A stretch of 64,000 bases of DNA from Batillaria attramentaria (Eukaryota > Mollusca > Gastropoda > Batillariidae): positions 371,001 through 435,000 of the forward strand of contig JACVVK020000095.1 of assembly GCA_018292915.2 (NCBI GenBank), read 5' to 3'. The notes under the pieces were generated by a model, which saw nothing but the letters and a program-made list of their open reading frames with translations, searched no databases and had not been told where the DNA came from. A program made the translations under genes and the position numbers. Positions 24,621 to 30,767 of this stretch are shown piece after piece. How positions within the stretch are numbered: position 1 is the stretch's first letter; each line of letters starts with the position of its first letter.

Positions 24621-27600
24621 TTGCTTTGTCTGGTTTCAATTTCTTCGAACAGAGAACACGTTTGTGATGGTGAAGCTTGCACACGCTTACCAAAAAGTAG
24701 GCCAGCGAGAAAAGGCTATAGGATTACTGCTGAAAGCAGTCGACGTGGACCCGTATTGTGTCTTCGCCTACATAACGCTCAGCGACATTATGATAGAGGT
24801 GGGTATACAGCACATTGGGTACACACTGAACATGGCGCATGTAGCATTTTCCTGACGACTGCCCGACCTTTCCAGTGTACGTGTTTGATGCTCTGTCATG
24901 AGTGTCTGGTTTAATGGCTTTAGTCGTGATGAAGGAAAGGATCGGCAGAGCCTTGTACTGTGTTTTTTATGAGAGTCAAACATACGGAATTTACTGTTAT
25001 TTCATTCATTTGGGGGAGCCGGGACAGCCGAGCCGTAGAGCGTTGGACCTTCAATGTTCCGGCCTTGAGTTCGAATTTGACGGCTGGGGCCAAATCTTTG
25101 TGCTGGCCTTCTTCTCGTTGCCGCGTCTTTGATATGACCCGTAATTATGTGGTGGAAAAAGACGTTAAACCCACAAACACCCACCAGCCCTTTGTTTATT
25201 TGGAATTACAGTTATGTGTCTTTCAACAGAATTCTTTCGACAGAATGTCAGATTTCAGTTTGAAATATCTGACCTTGACTGTAGATTAATCGTGGTATTC
25301 ATGAGACACGGCGTGTGTTTAAATATCTGACCTTGACTGTAGATTAATCGTGGTATTCATGAGACACGTTGTGTGTTTAAATATCTGACCTTGACTGTAG
25401 ATTAATCGTGGTATTCATGAGACACGGTCTGTGTTTAAATATCTGAGCTTGACTGTAGATTAATCGTGGTATTCATGAGACACGGTGTGTGTTTAAATAT
25501 CTCACCTTGACTGTAGATTAATCGTGGTATTCATGAGACACGGTCTGTGTTTAAATATCTGAGCTTGACTGTAGATTAATCGTGGTATTCATGAGACACG
25601 GTGTGTGTTTAAATATCTCACCTTGACTGTAGATTAATCGTGGTATTCATGAGACACGGTGTGTGTTTAAATATCTCACCTTGACTGTAGATTAATCGTG
25701 GTATTCATGAGACACGGTCTGTGTTTAAATATCTGAGCTTGACTGTAGATTAATCGTGGTATTCATGAGACACGGTGTGTGTTTAAATATCTCACCTTGA
25801 CTGTAGATTAATCGTGGTATTCATGAGACACGGTCTGTGTTTAAATATCTGAGCTTGACTGTAGATTAATCGTGGTATTCATGAGACACGGTGTGTGTTT
25901 AAATATCTCGCCTTGACTGTAGATTAATCGTGGTATTCATGAGACACGGTGTGTGTTTAAATATCTCACCTTGACTGTAGATTAATCGTGGTATTCATGA
26001 GACACGGTCTGTGTTTAAATATCTCGCCTTGACTGTAGATTAATCGTGGTATTCATGAGACACGGTCTGTGTTTAAATATCTCACCTTGACTGTAGATTA
26101 ATCGTGGTATTCATGAGACACGGTCTGTGATTACAGTTAAATCGACTCAAGGAAGCAGAAGAGTTCCTTCTCGAAGTACGTGACCGGATACCCGGATTGT
26201 GGACTCTTCACGAGAAATATGGGTCGTTCCTTGTCAACATGGGCAGATACGCTGAGGCTGTATCCGTTTTCAAGACAGTGAGTACATTCATTAAACATCA
26301 AACAAATGACAGTTGACGAATGAAAGTTTTGCAGAGTAAATCACAGTACGCGCAATACAATATAATATAACAAGTGAAATGTTTTAATTTGTGGCGTACG
26401 TAGTTTTCAATTTACATTTTTGTTAATAACCAAACAGGCAATTCATTTCGAAGGGTGAATCACGAGACACCCCAAAACACATTTGAAACTCAGCTTTTCC
26501 AAAATATCTCCGTTAAAAATGTGTGAAAGTATTCGGGCAGGCAGGCAGTTTGATGAATACAGATGTCACGACCGTGTGTACTGCAATATGTTTGTAATAA
26601 TAATAATAATAATAGTATTGGCGCTTTTCCCAATTGCATGAATCGGCTCAAAGCGCCGCGAACTGAACCCAACATGCACGCTCACGTGAATCACACGCAT
26701 CCTCTCACATACTGGACATAAACACATTACAATCACGTGGTGCGAAGGGTCAGCTCAGCTATTTAAATTTCGGAATTTAGAATTGCATTTATTTTTTCAA
26801 ATTTGGTGGGCTGAACATTTCCAAAGCAGAGGCGGAGGAAGCCGGAGTACCCGGAGAGAACCCCCGACGATCGGCCCGAATGAACGGTGCCACGTACGAG
26901 AAGGAAAAATTCTTCGCCCCGAATGGGACTTGAACCTCTGACCTCTCGCATTGGTGACAAGTCTCTTAACCACTAGACCACCGACCGTAAGTGTGCGTCC
27001 TCTTTCGTACCTCTCGCTCACACACAGTCGCAACAATAACAAACACGTCCGGGGGTTCAGGCCACCACTATATATATTGAACAGGAAACACTCATGTGAA
27101 ACAACCACCAGACAATCACAAGTCAGTAAGACACTGGAACAATGGAATAACGCTATAATCAGTTTGGAACTACTAACAGTCTATGAGCACTCAGTACCTA
27201 AAATAACACGACGTTCACGTTTGATGGTACCTCAATTCCACATGGTCGGTGTGCAGTTCAAGGGGTCACAAACCACAAGCCGCAACTGGCGGCGACGATG
27301 ACTCGAACTATCTCGGCAGTCCACGTGAGCATCACACAACAATACTTGATGCCGAAGCGGGTCAGCTCCCTCGCTGGGTCCGTGCGTGGGCTGTCGGGCT
27401 CTCTCCCTCGGTACACGGCCCAAACATCCCCTGACACAGCAAAGGTCTATAGGGCAGTCTCCGGCACCCAAACATAAGCCCCTAGAACTAAAACCCCTGA
27501 TAAACACTACTGTAAGTCTTCCGACTTCACTAGCACCTACTGCCTATCCATGGATAACACTCACCTATGGTACATACTAGCGAACGCTGCAATCGTACGA

Positions 27601-28419
27601 ACGCTTAACTCAACTGCACAGACAATAACTCCACGGTTAAACTCCGTTAATAGAAGCTTCCCGGCTGTCAACGTATAGAAACTCATAACTGATACAGCGA
27701 ACATACGAGCAACGCAGTGTTAATTAACTCACTGGTGAAACCGATCACCAAACATAGAGTAAAACACCTGGCCGGCCGCAACATTCACGATTCCTACTGA
27801 CTTCTACCCGCAGATAATACCAGGGTAGCTGACAAGAAACATAGAACTGGAAACAACTGGTATGAAACATTGACCTCCATGCGGTATGATGAGGGGTTGA
27901 AAGCGGTAGTCACCAGAAAACGACGGATAGGTGTCTCAAACGACAGAGGTGTCGCTACTACCGGGCCATATGCGAAGGGTAAAACGATCGTAACACCTTT
28001 TCTATCGTTAGGGATAGATAGGGTGAGCAGTGAGCATTGCACGAGATACACCCGTACCGTGTGAAGAAGGGAAGCGGACGAGTCAGCACACAGGCGACAC
28101 AAATTCCCGTGTGGGACTTCCACAAAGGGATAGAAGTGTGATACGTGTAAAAAGTAACGCACGTGAGCCACACAATACACAACCAGAATGCATGAAGGAA
28201 ATATAGAATAGAATAACAGTCACGCGTCCGTGACAACAGATGAGACAGGAAATGCACGACGGAAAGGATCCATTGCTGTCATTTTGCTATGTGCATATTG
28301 TGTCTTTGCAGGCGACAACAAAGAAGTCGGCCATGCTGTACGTATGGCGCGAGCTGATAAACAGCTGTCCGGGGACACAGAGGGCGCCAAGGCAACGGAG
28401 AATACGGTTAGAAAAATGA
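3704..28419 (+). CDS. JMJD8-like JmjC protein with C-terminal TPR region (nine exons)
   Basis: Nine exons at 3704-4215, 13288-13369, 18135-18276, 18622-18734, 19999-20101, 22211-22324, 24653-24798, 26137-26277 and 28312-28419 join in phase to give 1,461 coding bases and 486 aa. All introns are GT-AG. Residues about 13-29 form a hydrophobic signal anchor, and an NGT glycosylation sequon follows, so an ER-lumen or type II membrane location is likely, as known for JMJD8. The JmjC fold is recognisable from FHAHND (residues 217-222), MKRWFLYP and YWHAVIN (His289), in the same order as in vertebrate JMJD8. Vertebrate JMJD8 is about 264 aa and ends soon after the second His motif. Here about 190 further residues follow, with TPR-like helices at about 356-451. 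The first metal-binding motif is not the usual HxD/E, so hydroxylase activity is uncertain. The start chosen is the first Met before the signal anchor; Met8 is an alternative. The introns carry antisense transposons. Confidence 0.88.
4600..5645. repeat. diverged ~180-bp satellite, six units
   Basis: The landmark TGCTGATTCCGAATCCGACG (with variants) recurs near 4,671, 4,852, 5,020, 5,202, 5,382 and 5,563, giving a period of 168-182 bp. Each unit also has a GTGGTTT...ATGAAAAA part, GTGCCAGACTGTAAA, GAAAGAGAGGCTGAAATTCA and ATGGCCGCC. Units are only moderately similar, so the array is old. It lies in intron 2. Confidence 0.85.
5716..7489. mobile_element. 1.8-kb interspersed repeat, copy A
   Basis: This segment is nearly repeated at 61,490-63,370 in the same orientation. 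It begins with ACAAGATGGCCACCAGCCCA, followed by TATGTTGTTTCCAT at 5,737, and ends with ATGGAAACAACATA at 7,476-7,489, so it has 14-bp inverted ends including a possible TA target site. Inside are (CA)n(CT)n, an alternating GC/CA tract and two related ~220-bp blocks (GGGCGATAACTC...CCCCAAATTTGAA). No coding frame is seen, so it looks like a non-autonomous DNA element. It lies in intron 2. Confidence 0.65.
7490..7926. other. intron 2 sequence, nothing recognised
   Basis: Ordinary intron sequence between the 1.8-kb repeat and the Tigger element. It ends with an A-rich run and the TA at 7,925-7,926 that was duplicated by the transposon insertion. Confidence 0.5.
7927..7943 (+). repeat. left terminal inverted repeat of Tigger element
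   Basis: CAGTACTCCTCGCTTAA, preceded by target-site TA. Similarity to the other end continues weakly inward after one mismatch (GT). Confidence 0.93.
8241..8246 (-). terminator. candidate polyadenylation signal of the transposase-OTU gene
   Basis: AATAAA on the minus strand, 170 bases after the OTU stop codon and still inside the transposon. Confidence 0.5.
8416..8927 (-). CDS. transposase-OTU exon 3: OTU cysteine protease domain
   Basis: Starts after a TTTTGTTTTCAG acceptor and reads DGRTIDYILADGNCFFRAVA, with WRQSVCKEI, the CEMYAFAQVTKRPLYMFSP segment (the EI/ALA...I.V strand region of OTUs) and NTHGNHFDRV. These are the ordered hallmarks of OTU proteases. The stop is TGA at 8,416-8,418. 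Confidence 0.88.
8416..11773 (-). CDS. transposase-OTU protease fusion protein (three exons)
   Basis: Exons 11773-9533, 9293-9185 and 8927-8416 join in frame (phase 0, then phase 1) to give 953 aa. Residues about 5-60 are a pogo/CENP-B-type HTH and about 75-140 a second Tc5/CENP-B HTH. The DDE_1 catalytic core shows Asp174 (FNADETG), Asp279 (LVLDNCPAH) and Asp312 (QPCDQGI). An acidic region and about fifteen GSQDYEGKMNE-like repeats follow (about 565-715). The C-terminal domain (784-953) is an OTU-type cysteine protease with catalytic Cys797 in DGNCFFRA and His918 in GNHFDRV. The donor CAATTTG|GTAAGT and the acceptors CAAACAG and TTTTCAG are good. If intron 1 were retained, the frame would run into a CVCVC dinucleotide tract. 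OTU enzymes cleave ubiquitin or ubiquitin-like chains; what it does for a transposon is unknown. No frameshift or stop is seen, so the element could be active. Confidence 0.87.
9185..9293 (-). CDS. transposase-OTU exon 2 (connector)
   Basis: A 109-base exon reading AADGELAKCRSAPQDSFSRD, then RPSYRVYESLDKALAAG. It has no recognised domain. The sequence YRVYESLDKALAAG resembles the short helix that precedes OTU folds. The donor CAG|GTCTGT is weaker than consensus. Confidence 0.78.
9404..9502. repeat. (GA)n(CA)n in intron 1 of the transposase-OTU gene
   Basis: Long dinucleotide tract inside the 239-bp intron 9294-9532. If the intron were retained, the protein would end in poly(Val-Cys). Confidence 0.93.
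9533..11773 (-). CDS. transposase-OTU exon 1: Tigger transposase and repeat linker
   Basis: Encodes residues 1-747, from MAKAKTSTVFSLKRK to QPQPGNL. It includes both HTH regions, the full DDD catalytic domain and the acidic repeat linker. The Met start precedes a typical Tigger N-terminus with no earlier in-frame Met of merit. Confidence 0.92.
9640..10112 (-). repeat. 33-bp coding minisatellite in the transposase gene
   Basis: About fifteen units of 33 bp encode 11-residue repeats of GSQDYEGKMNE and GSQDYEETTDE. The unit length is a multiple of three, so the frame is kept. On the other strand the same DNA gives a spurious 195-codon frame (HSPDSPHSS repeats). Confidence 0.93.
11813..12050 (+). 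repeat. internal duplicate of the Tigger left end
   Basis: About 240 bp closely match the left terminus starting at 7,928 (AGTACTCCTCGCTTAAGG and onward to the (CA)n tract), in the same orientation. The first C and the TA are missing. A decayed right-end-like copy (GCTAAGCGAGGAATTC) lies near 12,752-12,770, so an inner pair of ends sits inside the outer pair. Confidence 0.85.
12008..12069. repeat. (CA)n(CG)n microsatellite
   Basis: Alternating purine-pyrimidine tract within the internal end duplicate. The outer left end has a related (CA)n tract at about 8,122-8,180. Confidence 0.93.
12859..12875 (-). repeat. right terminal inverted repeat of Tigger element
   Basis: TTAAGCGAGGAGTACTG, the perfect reverse complement of the left end, followed by the TA target duplication at 12,876-12,877. 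Confidence 0.93.
13288..13369 (+). CDS. JmjC-TPR gene exon 2
   Basis: This 82-base exon follows TTTCAG and precedes GTAAGT. With the two bases left from exon 1 it reads SSYVWDQGFYNEADMSSSLR then LPTYFAKR, matching the YVFD...LP.YF segment that precedes the metal site in JMJD8-type proteins. It restores phase 0 for exon 3. Without this exon, exons 1 and 3 would be out of frame, which supports it strongly. Confidence 0.85.
13490..13600 (-). repeat. LINE/SINE 3'-end-like fragment
   Basis: Read on the minus strand, this has AATAAATGAAATGAATTTGA followed by AATTTGAATATGG-type short repeats, a common ending of invertebrate retroposons. It is short, has no coding remnant and is of uncertain family. 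Confidence 0.35.
13618..16908 (-). mobile_element. full-length RTE-like LINE with 14-bp target duplication
   Basis: The 14-bp direct repeat GATGCCCCATCCTA flanks the insertion at 13,604-13,617 and 16,909-16,922. The element is 3.29 kb, on the minus strand, with a 277-base 5' UTR, one ORF and an (AAGT)n 3' tail in which the stop codon itself lies. One ORF, this size, and a very short 3' UTR with a tandem tail fit the RTE clade. It is antisense in intron 3 of the JmjC-TPR gene. Confidence 0.9.
13623..16631 (-). CDS. RTE-like LINE polyprotein: AP endonuclease and reverse transcriptase
   Basis: An uninterrupted 1,002-residue ORF. Residues about 25-270 are an apurinic/apyrimidinic-type endonuclease: TWNIRT (Asn30), SETRW (Glu59), MGDFNAKIG (Asp170) and SDHHLL (264-269). 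Residues about 500-790 are the reverse transcriptase, with GPDEIPAEAI, FIDYEKAFDSVDR, GVRQGCLLSP and the catalytic FADDLALL (742-749). The C-terminal part has WGWIGHTLR and KRKRGRPRNSWRR, typical of RTE/BovB-type ORFs. It nicks target DNA and primes reverse transcription of its own RNA. All catalytic residues are present and no stop or frameshift is seen, so recent activity is plausible. Confidence 0.92.
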   Translation of the reverse strand: MTHCSESRKEAARPTPLLTPRTTTRVATWNIRTMYEVGRTIQVAREMKNYKIGKLGLSETRWLQTGQLRFSSGEQLLYSGHTEDGAPHTEGVALMLAPEAQRALIGWEPVNSRIITAKFITKKKDIKLNIIQCYAPTNDAEEEKKDDFYQQLQTVIDRGGAKDMTILMGDFNAKIGSDNTGYEDTMGTHGLGQMNENGERFADFCALNQLVIGGSIFPHKRIHKATWRSPDHVTENQIDHICISRKFRRSWRDVRVMRGADVSSDHHLLATTLRLRLKRHTNANSTRTRYNVGLLRNTDTQAAFRISLSNRFQPLQDLIEDSEMDIETQWEHSKKLWHDTCEEVLGKRKTQHKEWISADAIQKLEVRKEKKTALNTSRTRRAKAKAQEEYTAADREVKRSTRKDKRDYIDNLASQAEEAARQGNLKDLYQVTKKLAGKFQQTDKPVKDKNGHPLTTTEEQLKRWAEHFRELLNRPIPETPPDIPPAETELPINCDKPSKAEIRKAIMTLRNGKAAGPDEIPAEAIKADTETAVNMLHSLFSKIWEKEEVPAQWKEGIVIKLPKKGDLRDCSNYRGIMLLSVPGKVLNRILLERMREAVDPMLRDQQAGFRRNRSCADQIASLRIIVEQSLEWNSPLYISFIDYEKAFDSVDREALWKLLRHYGVPGKIISLIQCTYQNMSCRIAHAGQLSESFEVKTGVRQGCLLSPFLFLLVIDWIMKTTTAGRKNGIQWTLWTQLDDLDFADDLALLSHSHSQMQDKTTCLEATSAGTGLKINRKKTELMKINTTANTPVTVGGEPIREVESFVYLGSVVDGQGGTDRDVTARIGKARAAMVMLKNVWASKVVSIRTKLRIFNSNVKSVLLYGCETWRTTKTMQQKIQTFLNTCLRRIFNIRWPEKIRNEELWERAGQEPVAKQILRRKWGWIGHTLRKPASSTTRQALTWNPQGKRKRGRPRNSWRRDTEAELCKQGTNWTGVARLAQNRVRWRRVVDGLCSTWSQGPK
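16923..17217. other. intron 3 sequence, no gene
   Basis: Contains several copies of TATCCTTACCA next to the LINE insertion site. Nothing else is recognised. Confidence 0.4.
17218..17640. repeat. 51-bp minisatellite
   Basis: About eight head-to-tail units containing CCCTGACAGACAATCCGCCA and CTTGGTGAGGGATAAAGACC. One unit is lengthened by ten bases near 17,340, and shortened units end the array at 17,580-17,630. All three minus-strand frames are largely open because of the unit length. No coding role is supported. Confidence 0.93.
17645..17728. repeat. array of CATTTCAGCGCC motifs
   Basis: Five copies of TTTCAGCGCC or close variants spaced 15-19 bp apart directly follow the 51-bp minisatellite. 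This looks like the end of a repetitive element; no matching inverted end is seen nearby. Confidence 0.6.
18079..18130. repeat. (GT)n abutting exon 3 acceptor
   Basis: Twenty-six GT units run to within four bases of the exon 3 splice acceptor (TTTAG at 18,134). They replace the usual polypyrimidine tract with UG repeats, known binding sites for CELF and TDP-43 proteins. Confidence 0.93.
18135..18276 (+). CDS. JmjC-TPR gene exon 3 (metal-site region)
   Basis: Reads HADEGMFFLGATGTG, then LEFHAHNDARNG and MKRWFLYPANRYPPG. This contains the first metal-ligand region and the substrate-pocket strand of the JmjC fold. The acceptor is TTTAG placed directly after a long (GT)n run. The donor is GGAG|GTAAGC, phase 1. 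Confidence 0.88.
18622..18734 (+). CDS. JmjC-TPR gene exon 4
   Basis: Reads GMDINSMEWYEHIYLSQKL, then ECVQEAGEIIYI. The EAGEIIYIP strand is the JmjC signature leading to the second His. It is joined in phase 1 at the start and leaves in phase 0 at ATA|GTAAGC. Confidence 0.87.
19290..19545. repeat. 37-bp minisatellite in intron 4
   Basis: About seven units with CATGATAGACAAACACCACA and AGTACCAAACCTTACAA, with small length variants. Confidence 0.88.
19999..20101 (+). CDS. JmjC-TPR gene exon 5 (second metal His)
   Basis: Reads PEGYWHAVINIGDTIGMTLL, then AGKPVTVLQKLRER. The WHAVIN motif holds the second metal-binding His (residue 289). The acceptor is TGTTTCAG and the donor is GTACGT, phase 1. 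Confidence 0.87.
20190..20813. repeat. 78-bp tandem repeat, eight near-identical units
   Basis: Eight copies of a 78-bp unit (CTTTGTAAGAATGGAATAAT ... CCATGTATATGTC) with no difference seen by eye, in intron 5. The unit is 26 codons long, so one frame stays open for 215 codons. Such identity points to very recent expansion or ongoing homogenisation. There is no evidence that it is translated. Confidence 0.95.
21143..21450. repeat. 21-22-bp minisatellite
   Basis: About fourteen units of TATACATGGTATAAAGATAT plus TTC, A/T-rich, in intron 5, with variants in the middle of the array. Confidence 0.93.
22017..22178. mobile_element. piggyBac-like MITE, 162 bp
   Basis: Flanked by TTAA at 22,013-22,016 and 22,179-22,182. 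Ends begin CCCATTCGCC and finish TCTAATGGG, short imperfect inverted repeats starting with CCC, as in piggyBac elements. No ORF. It lies in intron 5 immediately upstream of exon 6. Confidence 0.6.
22211..22324 (+). CDS. JmjC-TPR gene exon 6 (linker)
   Basis: Reads DWDRDDEIQKKKQSGTDLTK, then GDLKATYSSMRKLHRIFP. This charged, helical linker lies between the JmjC domain and the TPR-like region. The acceptor is TTGCAG and the donor is CCCAG|GTTCGT, phase 1 on both sides. Confidence 0.82.
22606..22690. repeat. short interspersed repeat, copy 1
   Basis: Contains GTTATGGCTAACCTATGAGT, GATCGGGGAAGTCAC and CAGGAGAGGGGCA. The same block occurs at 42,670-42,738 with few changes, so this is a dispersed repeat of unknown family. 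Confidence 0.6.
22740..24300. other. intron 6 sequence, no gene
   Basis: Mostly unique sequence with short A-rich and T-rich runs. I checked for an extra exon here. None is needed, because exons 6 and 7 already join in phase. Confidence 0.5.
24312..24614. repeat. 300-bp (CA)n tract with GTATATATGTAC interruptions
   Basis: Six or more (CA)n blocks are separated by the palindromic GTATATATGTAC at quasi-regular distances. The tract ends 38 bases before exon 7. Confidence 0.95.
24653..24798 (+). CDS. JmjC-TPR gene exon 7 (TPR)
   Basis: Reads NTFVMVKLAHAYQKVGQREK, then AIGLLLKAVDVDPYCVFAYI. The spacing LAHAY..VGQ..KAI..L.KAV..DP is that of a canonical tetratricopeptide repeat. The acceptor lies only 38 bases after a 300-bp (CA)n tract. 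It leaves in phase 0 at GAG|GTGGGT. Confidence 0.85.
25013..25190 (+). mobile_element. tRNA-headed SINE A, diverged copy
   Basis: Begins GGGGGAGCCGGGACAGCCGA, with the box B-like GAGTTCGAAT, GGCTGGGGCCAAAT, and the conserved tail GTGGTGGAAAAAGACGTTAA followed by CACCCACC. It lies in intron 7. It is more diverged than the other copies listed in this window. Confidence 0.75.
25255..26129. repeat. 58-bp minisatellite abutting exon 8
   Basis: About fifteen units containing TTGACTGTAGATTAATCGTG and GTATTCATGAGACACGG, with two main variants (GTGTGTGTTT/CTGTGTTT and CTCACC/CTGAGC) alternating in blocks. The last unit merges into the exon 8 acceptor: CACGGTCTGTG is followed at once by ATTACAG. Confidence 0.95.
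26137..26277 (+). CDS. JmjC-TPR gene exon 8 (TPR)
   Basis: Reads LNRLKEAEEFLLEVRDRIPG, then LWTLHEKYGSFLVNMGRYAE. The LHEKYGSFLVNMGRYAEAV stretch is a second TPR-type helix pair. The acceptor TTACAG lies immediately after the last unit of a 58-bp minisatellite. The exon is phase 0 on both sides with a GTGAGT donor. Confidence 0.85.
26598..26992 (-). mobile_element. tRNA-headed SINE B with (ATT)n tail
   Basis: On the minus strand it starts with a tRNA-like head (TGGTCTAGTGGTTAAGAG as box A region, GAGGTTCAAGTCCC as box B). A ~300-bp body follows, ending AAAGCGCCAATACTATTATT and further ATT repeats. Body fragments recur at 33,556-33,745 (-) and 52,225-52,530 (+). It lies in intron 8. Confidence 0.75.
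27000..28300. other. intron 8 sequence, no gene
   Basis: No exon is needed here, since exons 8 and 9 join in phase 0. No known repeat is recognised. Confidence 0.45.
28312..28419 (+). CDS. JmjC-TPR gene exon 9 (terminal)
   Basis: Following the phase-0 junction, this exon reads ATTKKSAMLYVWRELINSCP, then a basic tail ending LEK before TGA at 28,417-28,419. An alternative +2 frame stays open 21 bases longer (ending MTENV) but would need a different junction phase, so the first reading is preferred. The acceptor is TCTTTGCAG. Confidence 0.68.
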   Translation, partial: ATTKKSAMLYVWRELINSCPGTQRAPRQRRIRLEK

Positions 28420-28722
28420 CAGAAAATGTCTAGGCTGCATGCCCGTATTGCTGATATCAACTATGAACTTGGCTATATTTTACCTCTAGTATCCACCGAG
28501 GATGTCTAGAAACCAGCTTCACTTCGGCAAATACAGAGTGCAGGGGGGCTGGGCCGCTATTGCGCGGGTCCGCTAGTGCGCGGGTCCGTTAGTGCGCGGG
28601 GCCGTTAGTGCGCGGGGCCGCTAGTGCGCGGGGCCGCTATTGCGCGGGAATGAAATGTTCGGTTATGATTGTTCTGTTTTGTTGCCTTATGCGCGAGGAT
28701 TGCAATGTAATTACCTTAATTA

Positions 28723-28728
28723 AATAAA
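28723..28728 (+). terminator. candidate polyadenylation signal of the JmjC-TPR gene
   Basis: AATAAA about 300 bases after the stop codon. It lies inside the inverted-array element, so the transposon may supply the 3' end. Confidence 0.35.
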
Positions 28729-28885
28729 AGCATATTGTCTATTCAACAGTCTTTGTCTTTGTAGTGATGCAAAGCAAATGTGAAGTAGTATAATTATATG
28801 GAAAATATTGACGATTTTCCAAGGAACCCACTGTTTTTGTGAAACCCATTTTTTTCAAATGGAAATTTCTCGTATATATAGGGAC

Positions 28886-28886
<1 letters not shown>

Positions 28887-28951
<65 letters not shown>
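28887..28951. repeat. (GT)n microsatellite
   Basis: About thirty-two GT units inside the inverted-array element, followed by a G run at 28,969-28,981. Confidence 0.93.
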
Positions 28952-28952
<1 letters not shown>

Positions 28953-29940
28953 GGATCAATGGGTTGATGGGGGGGGGGGGGCACAGGAAAGCCCTGTGAT
29001 CATGCTTTTCTAATGTGGAAGTTTTAAAGCATTAAATCACTCATATTTGTGTTGGATGGGCTGGGTGATTCACTTGATGAATGTATGTTGACAAATTCAG
29101 ACATGCTATATTCTGGCTCGTGATTAGGCACTATACACACTGTGTTTGACATGTCACATTTACGGACTCCTGCAGATTTTTCATGTGATATGAACCTGAC
29201 ATTTTCGAAGATCAAAACATTGCTCTTTTTTTCATCTGTCATCATGTATGTCATATACTTTTGTAGCTCGAGGAAAATATCTCAGATCATGTGCTGTGAC
29301 TCACGAGCACCAAAGTGATACAAAACAAATTTCAAATTTATATACATGTATAAATGTTACTTTGGCCATTTAATAAAGAGTTTATGATGTATTTTATTAT
29401 AAAGAAGTACAACCAATGAAAACACTCATTTGTCAGATTTTTACCAATACCGGCAAGTCGTCCATAATACTACGCGTACATTGACCATCACCGTATATAA
29501 TAAGCATTTTGATATATACTTCATTTCTGTTTGTTTAAATGATAATAAACCATTGGCAAGTGGCATAATAATTGATTTAAGTAGTACAAGAATCTGTTTA
29601 TGATTTAGACCAGCTGTTTGTGAATATCACGTAAGTCGTCGAAGTGTGAAAGCGCGCCTTTAAGTTAAGGGCTGTAACTCTGGTGCATCCCTATGGATTC
29701 TTGGGAACATTTTTGAAATACAATCAGGACATCCTAGGAAGACATCTGGCACCATCGTAGTACATTCCCGGGGTGGGGGGGGGGTGCACGGTAGGCCCCG
29801 TCACCTTGGCAAGTATTGCTTCTTATAGATGATATGGCCGCGCAATAGCGGCCCCGCGCACTAGCGGACCCGCGCACTAGCGGACCCGGACCCGCGCACT
29901 AGCGGACCCGCGCACTAACGGACCCGCGCAATAGCGGGCC

Positions 29941-30468
29941 GACCCCGAGTGGAGGTACGTGCGTTGGGCTTTGGGTCCAACATGGTGCATCCTTACTCTC
30001 TCGGTCCATCAAAAACACAATCGATTATTGTCACTACACGCCAAAAGCACTAGCTTGCCCCCAGAACTCAGTTTGTCTGTTGATGGCGACCCTGATTCAC
30101 AGCACGGCTTACTTGGCGTCATAAAGTTGCGTTTTGATTATGTTTCAACTCGCAAGTGACCCAAATATGAAAAAAAGAATTTCCTTGCACACAAGGGAAG
30201 CGAGCTTATATTACCCGATGCAAACCTAATCATTTACTCAAACAACTTGATTTCAACGCTTTGTCTCTAGACAGACATCTTAAACGTAACAAAGGTATCT
30301 TCCTATATATAAGGCATGGAATAACATACTTCCACTACAACTACACACATTACCTTCCCATGCACTACCTTGTTACGCAAATTCGAGAATATTTTCACTG
30401 TTCCTCGTCCGTGTATCGACCTGTTCGGTCTGTCGGAAGCTACTCCCAGTACGTGTACAAACTTCCTG
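29941..30468. other. intergenic, no gene seen
   Basis: Short frames only, with no domain or splice support. Confidence 0.4.
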
Positions 30469-30470
<2 letters not shown>

Positions 30471-30539
<69 letters not shown>

Positions 30540-30556
30540 GGGGGGTGGGGGGGGGG
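30471..30556. repeat. (GT)n with G run
   Basis: GT repeat followed by a G-rich stretch ending about 30,556. Confidence 0.92.
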
Positions 30557-30767
30557 ATGGAGGGAGGCAGGTTCAACTGAGAGTTTTGTCTTTTGTTTTT
30601 CACGGAACAGGTTCACGTTTTTGCTATTTTCTCACGGGACAGATTCAGTTGTGGGTTCTTTTTGCATTGCCGGTTCTACTGACGAGCACTGAGGTCAGTT
30701 CAAGTCCGGGCAGTCGGCATGGTCCCTTCGACGACTCAGCAGGTTCATGGGCCCCTCCACTGACGGA

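Larger units (their letters stand above)
28551..29940. mobile_element. 1.39-kb element with inverted arrays of a 16-bp repeat at its ends
   Basis: The left end (28,551-28,646) has six units of about 16 bp such as GGGTCCGCTAGTGCGC. The right end (29,837-29,940) has a similar number in inverted orientation. In both arrays the outermost and innermost units carry TATTGCGC, while the middle ones carry TAGTGCGC. The G/C-rich arrays enclose A/T-rich DNA with a (GT)n tract and no ORF. This fits a foldback or non-autonomous DNA transposon. The class is unknown and no target duplication was identified. Confidence 0.7.

Noticed and set aside
25255..26129. CRISPR-like array (regular direct repeats)
   Set aside because: Units are contiguous 58-bp copies without unique spacers, in a eukaryotic intron; it is a minisatellite.
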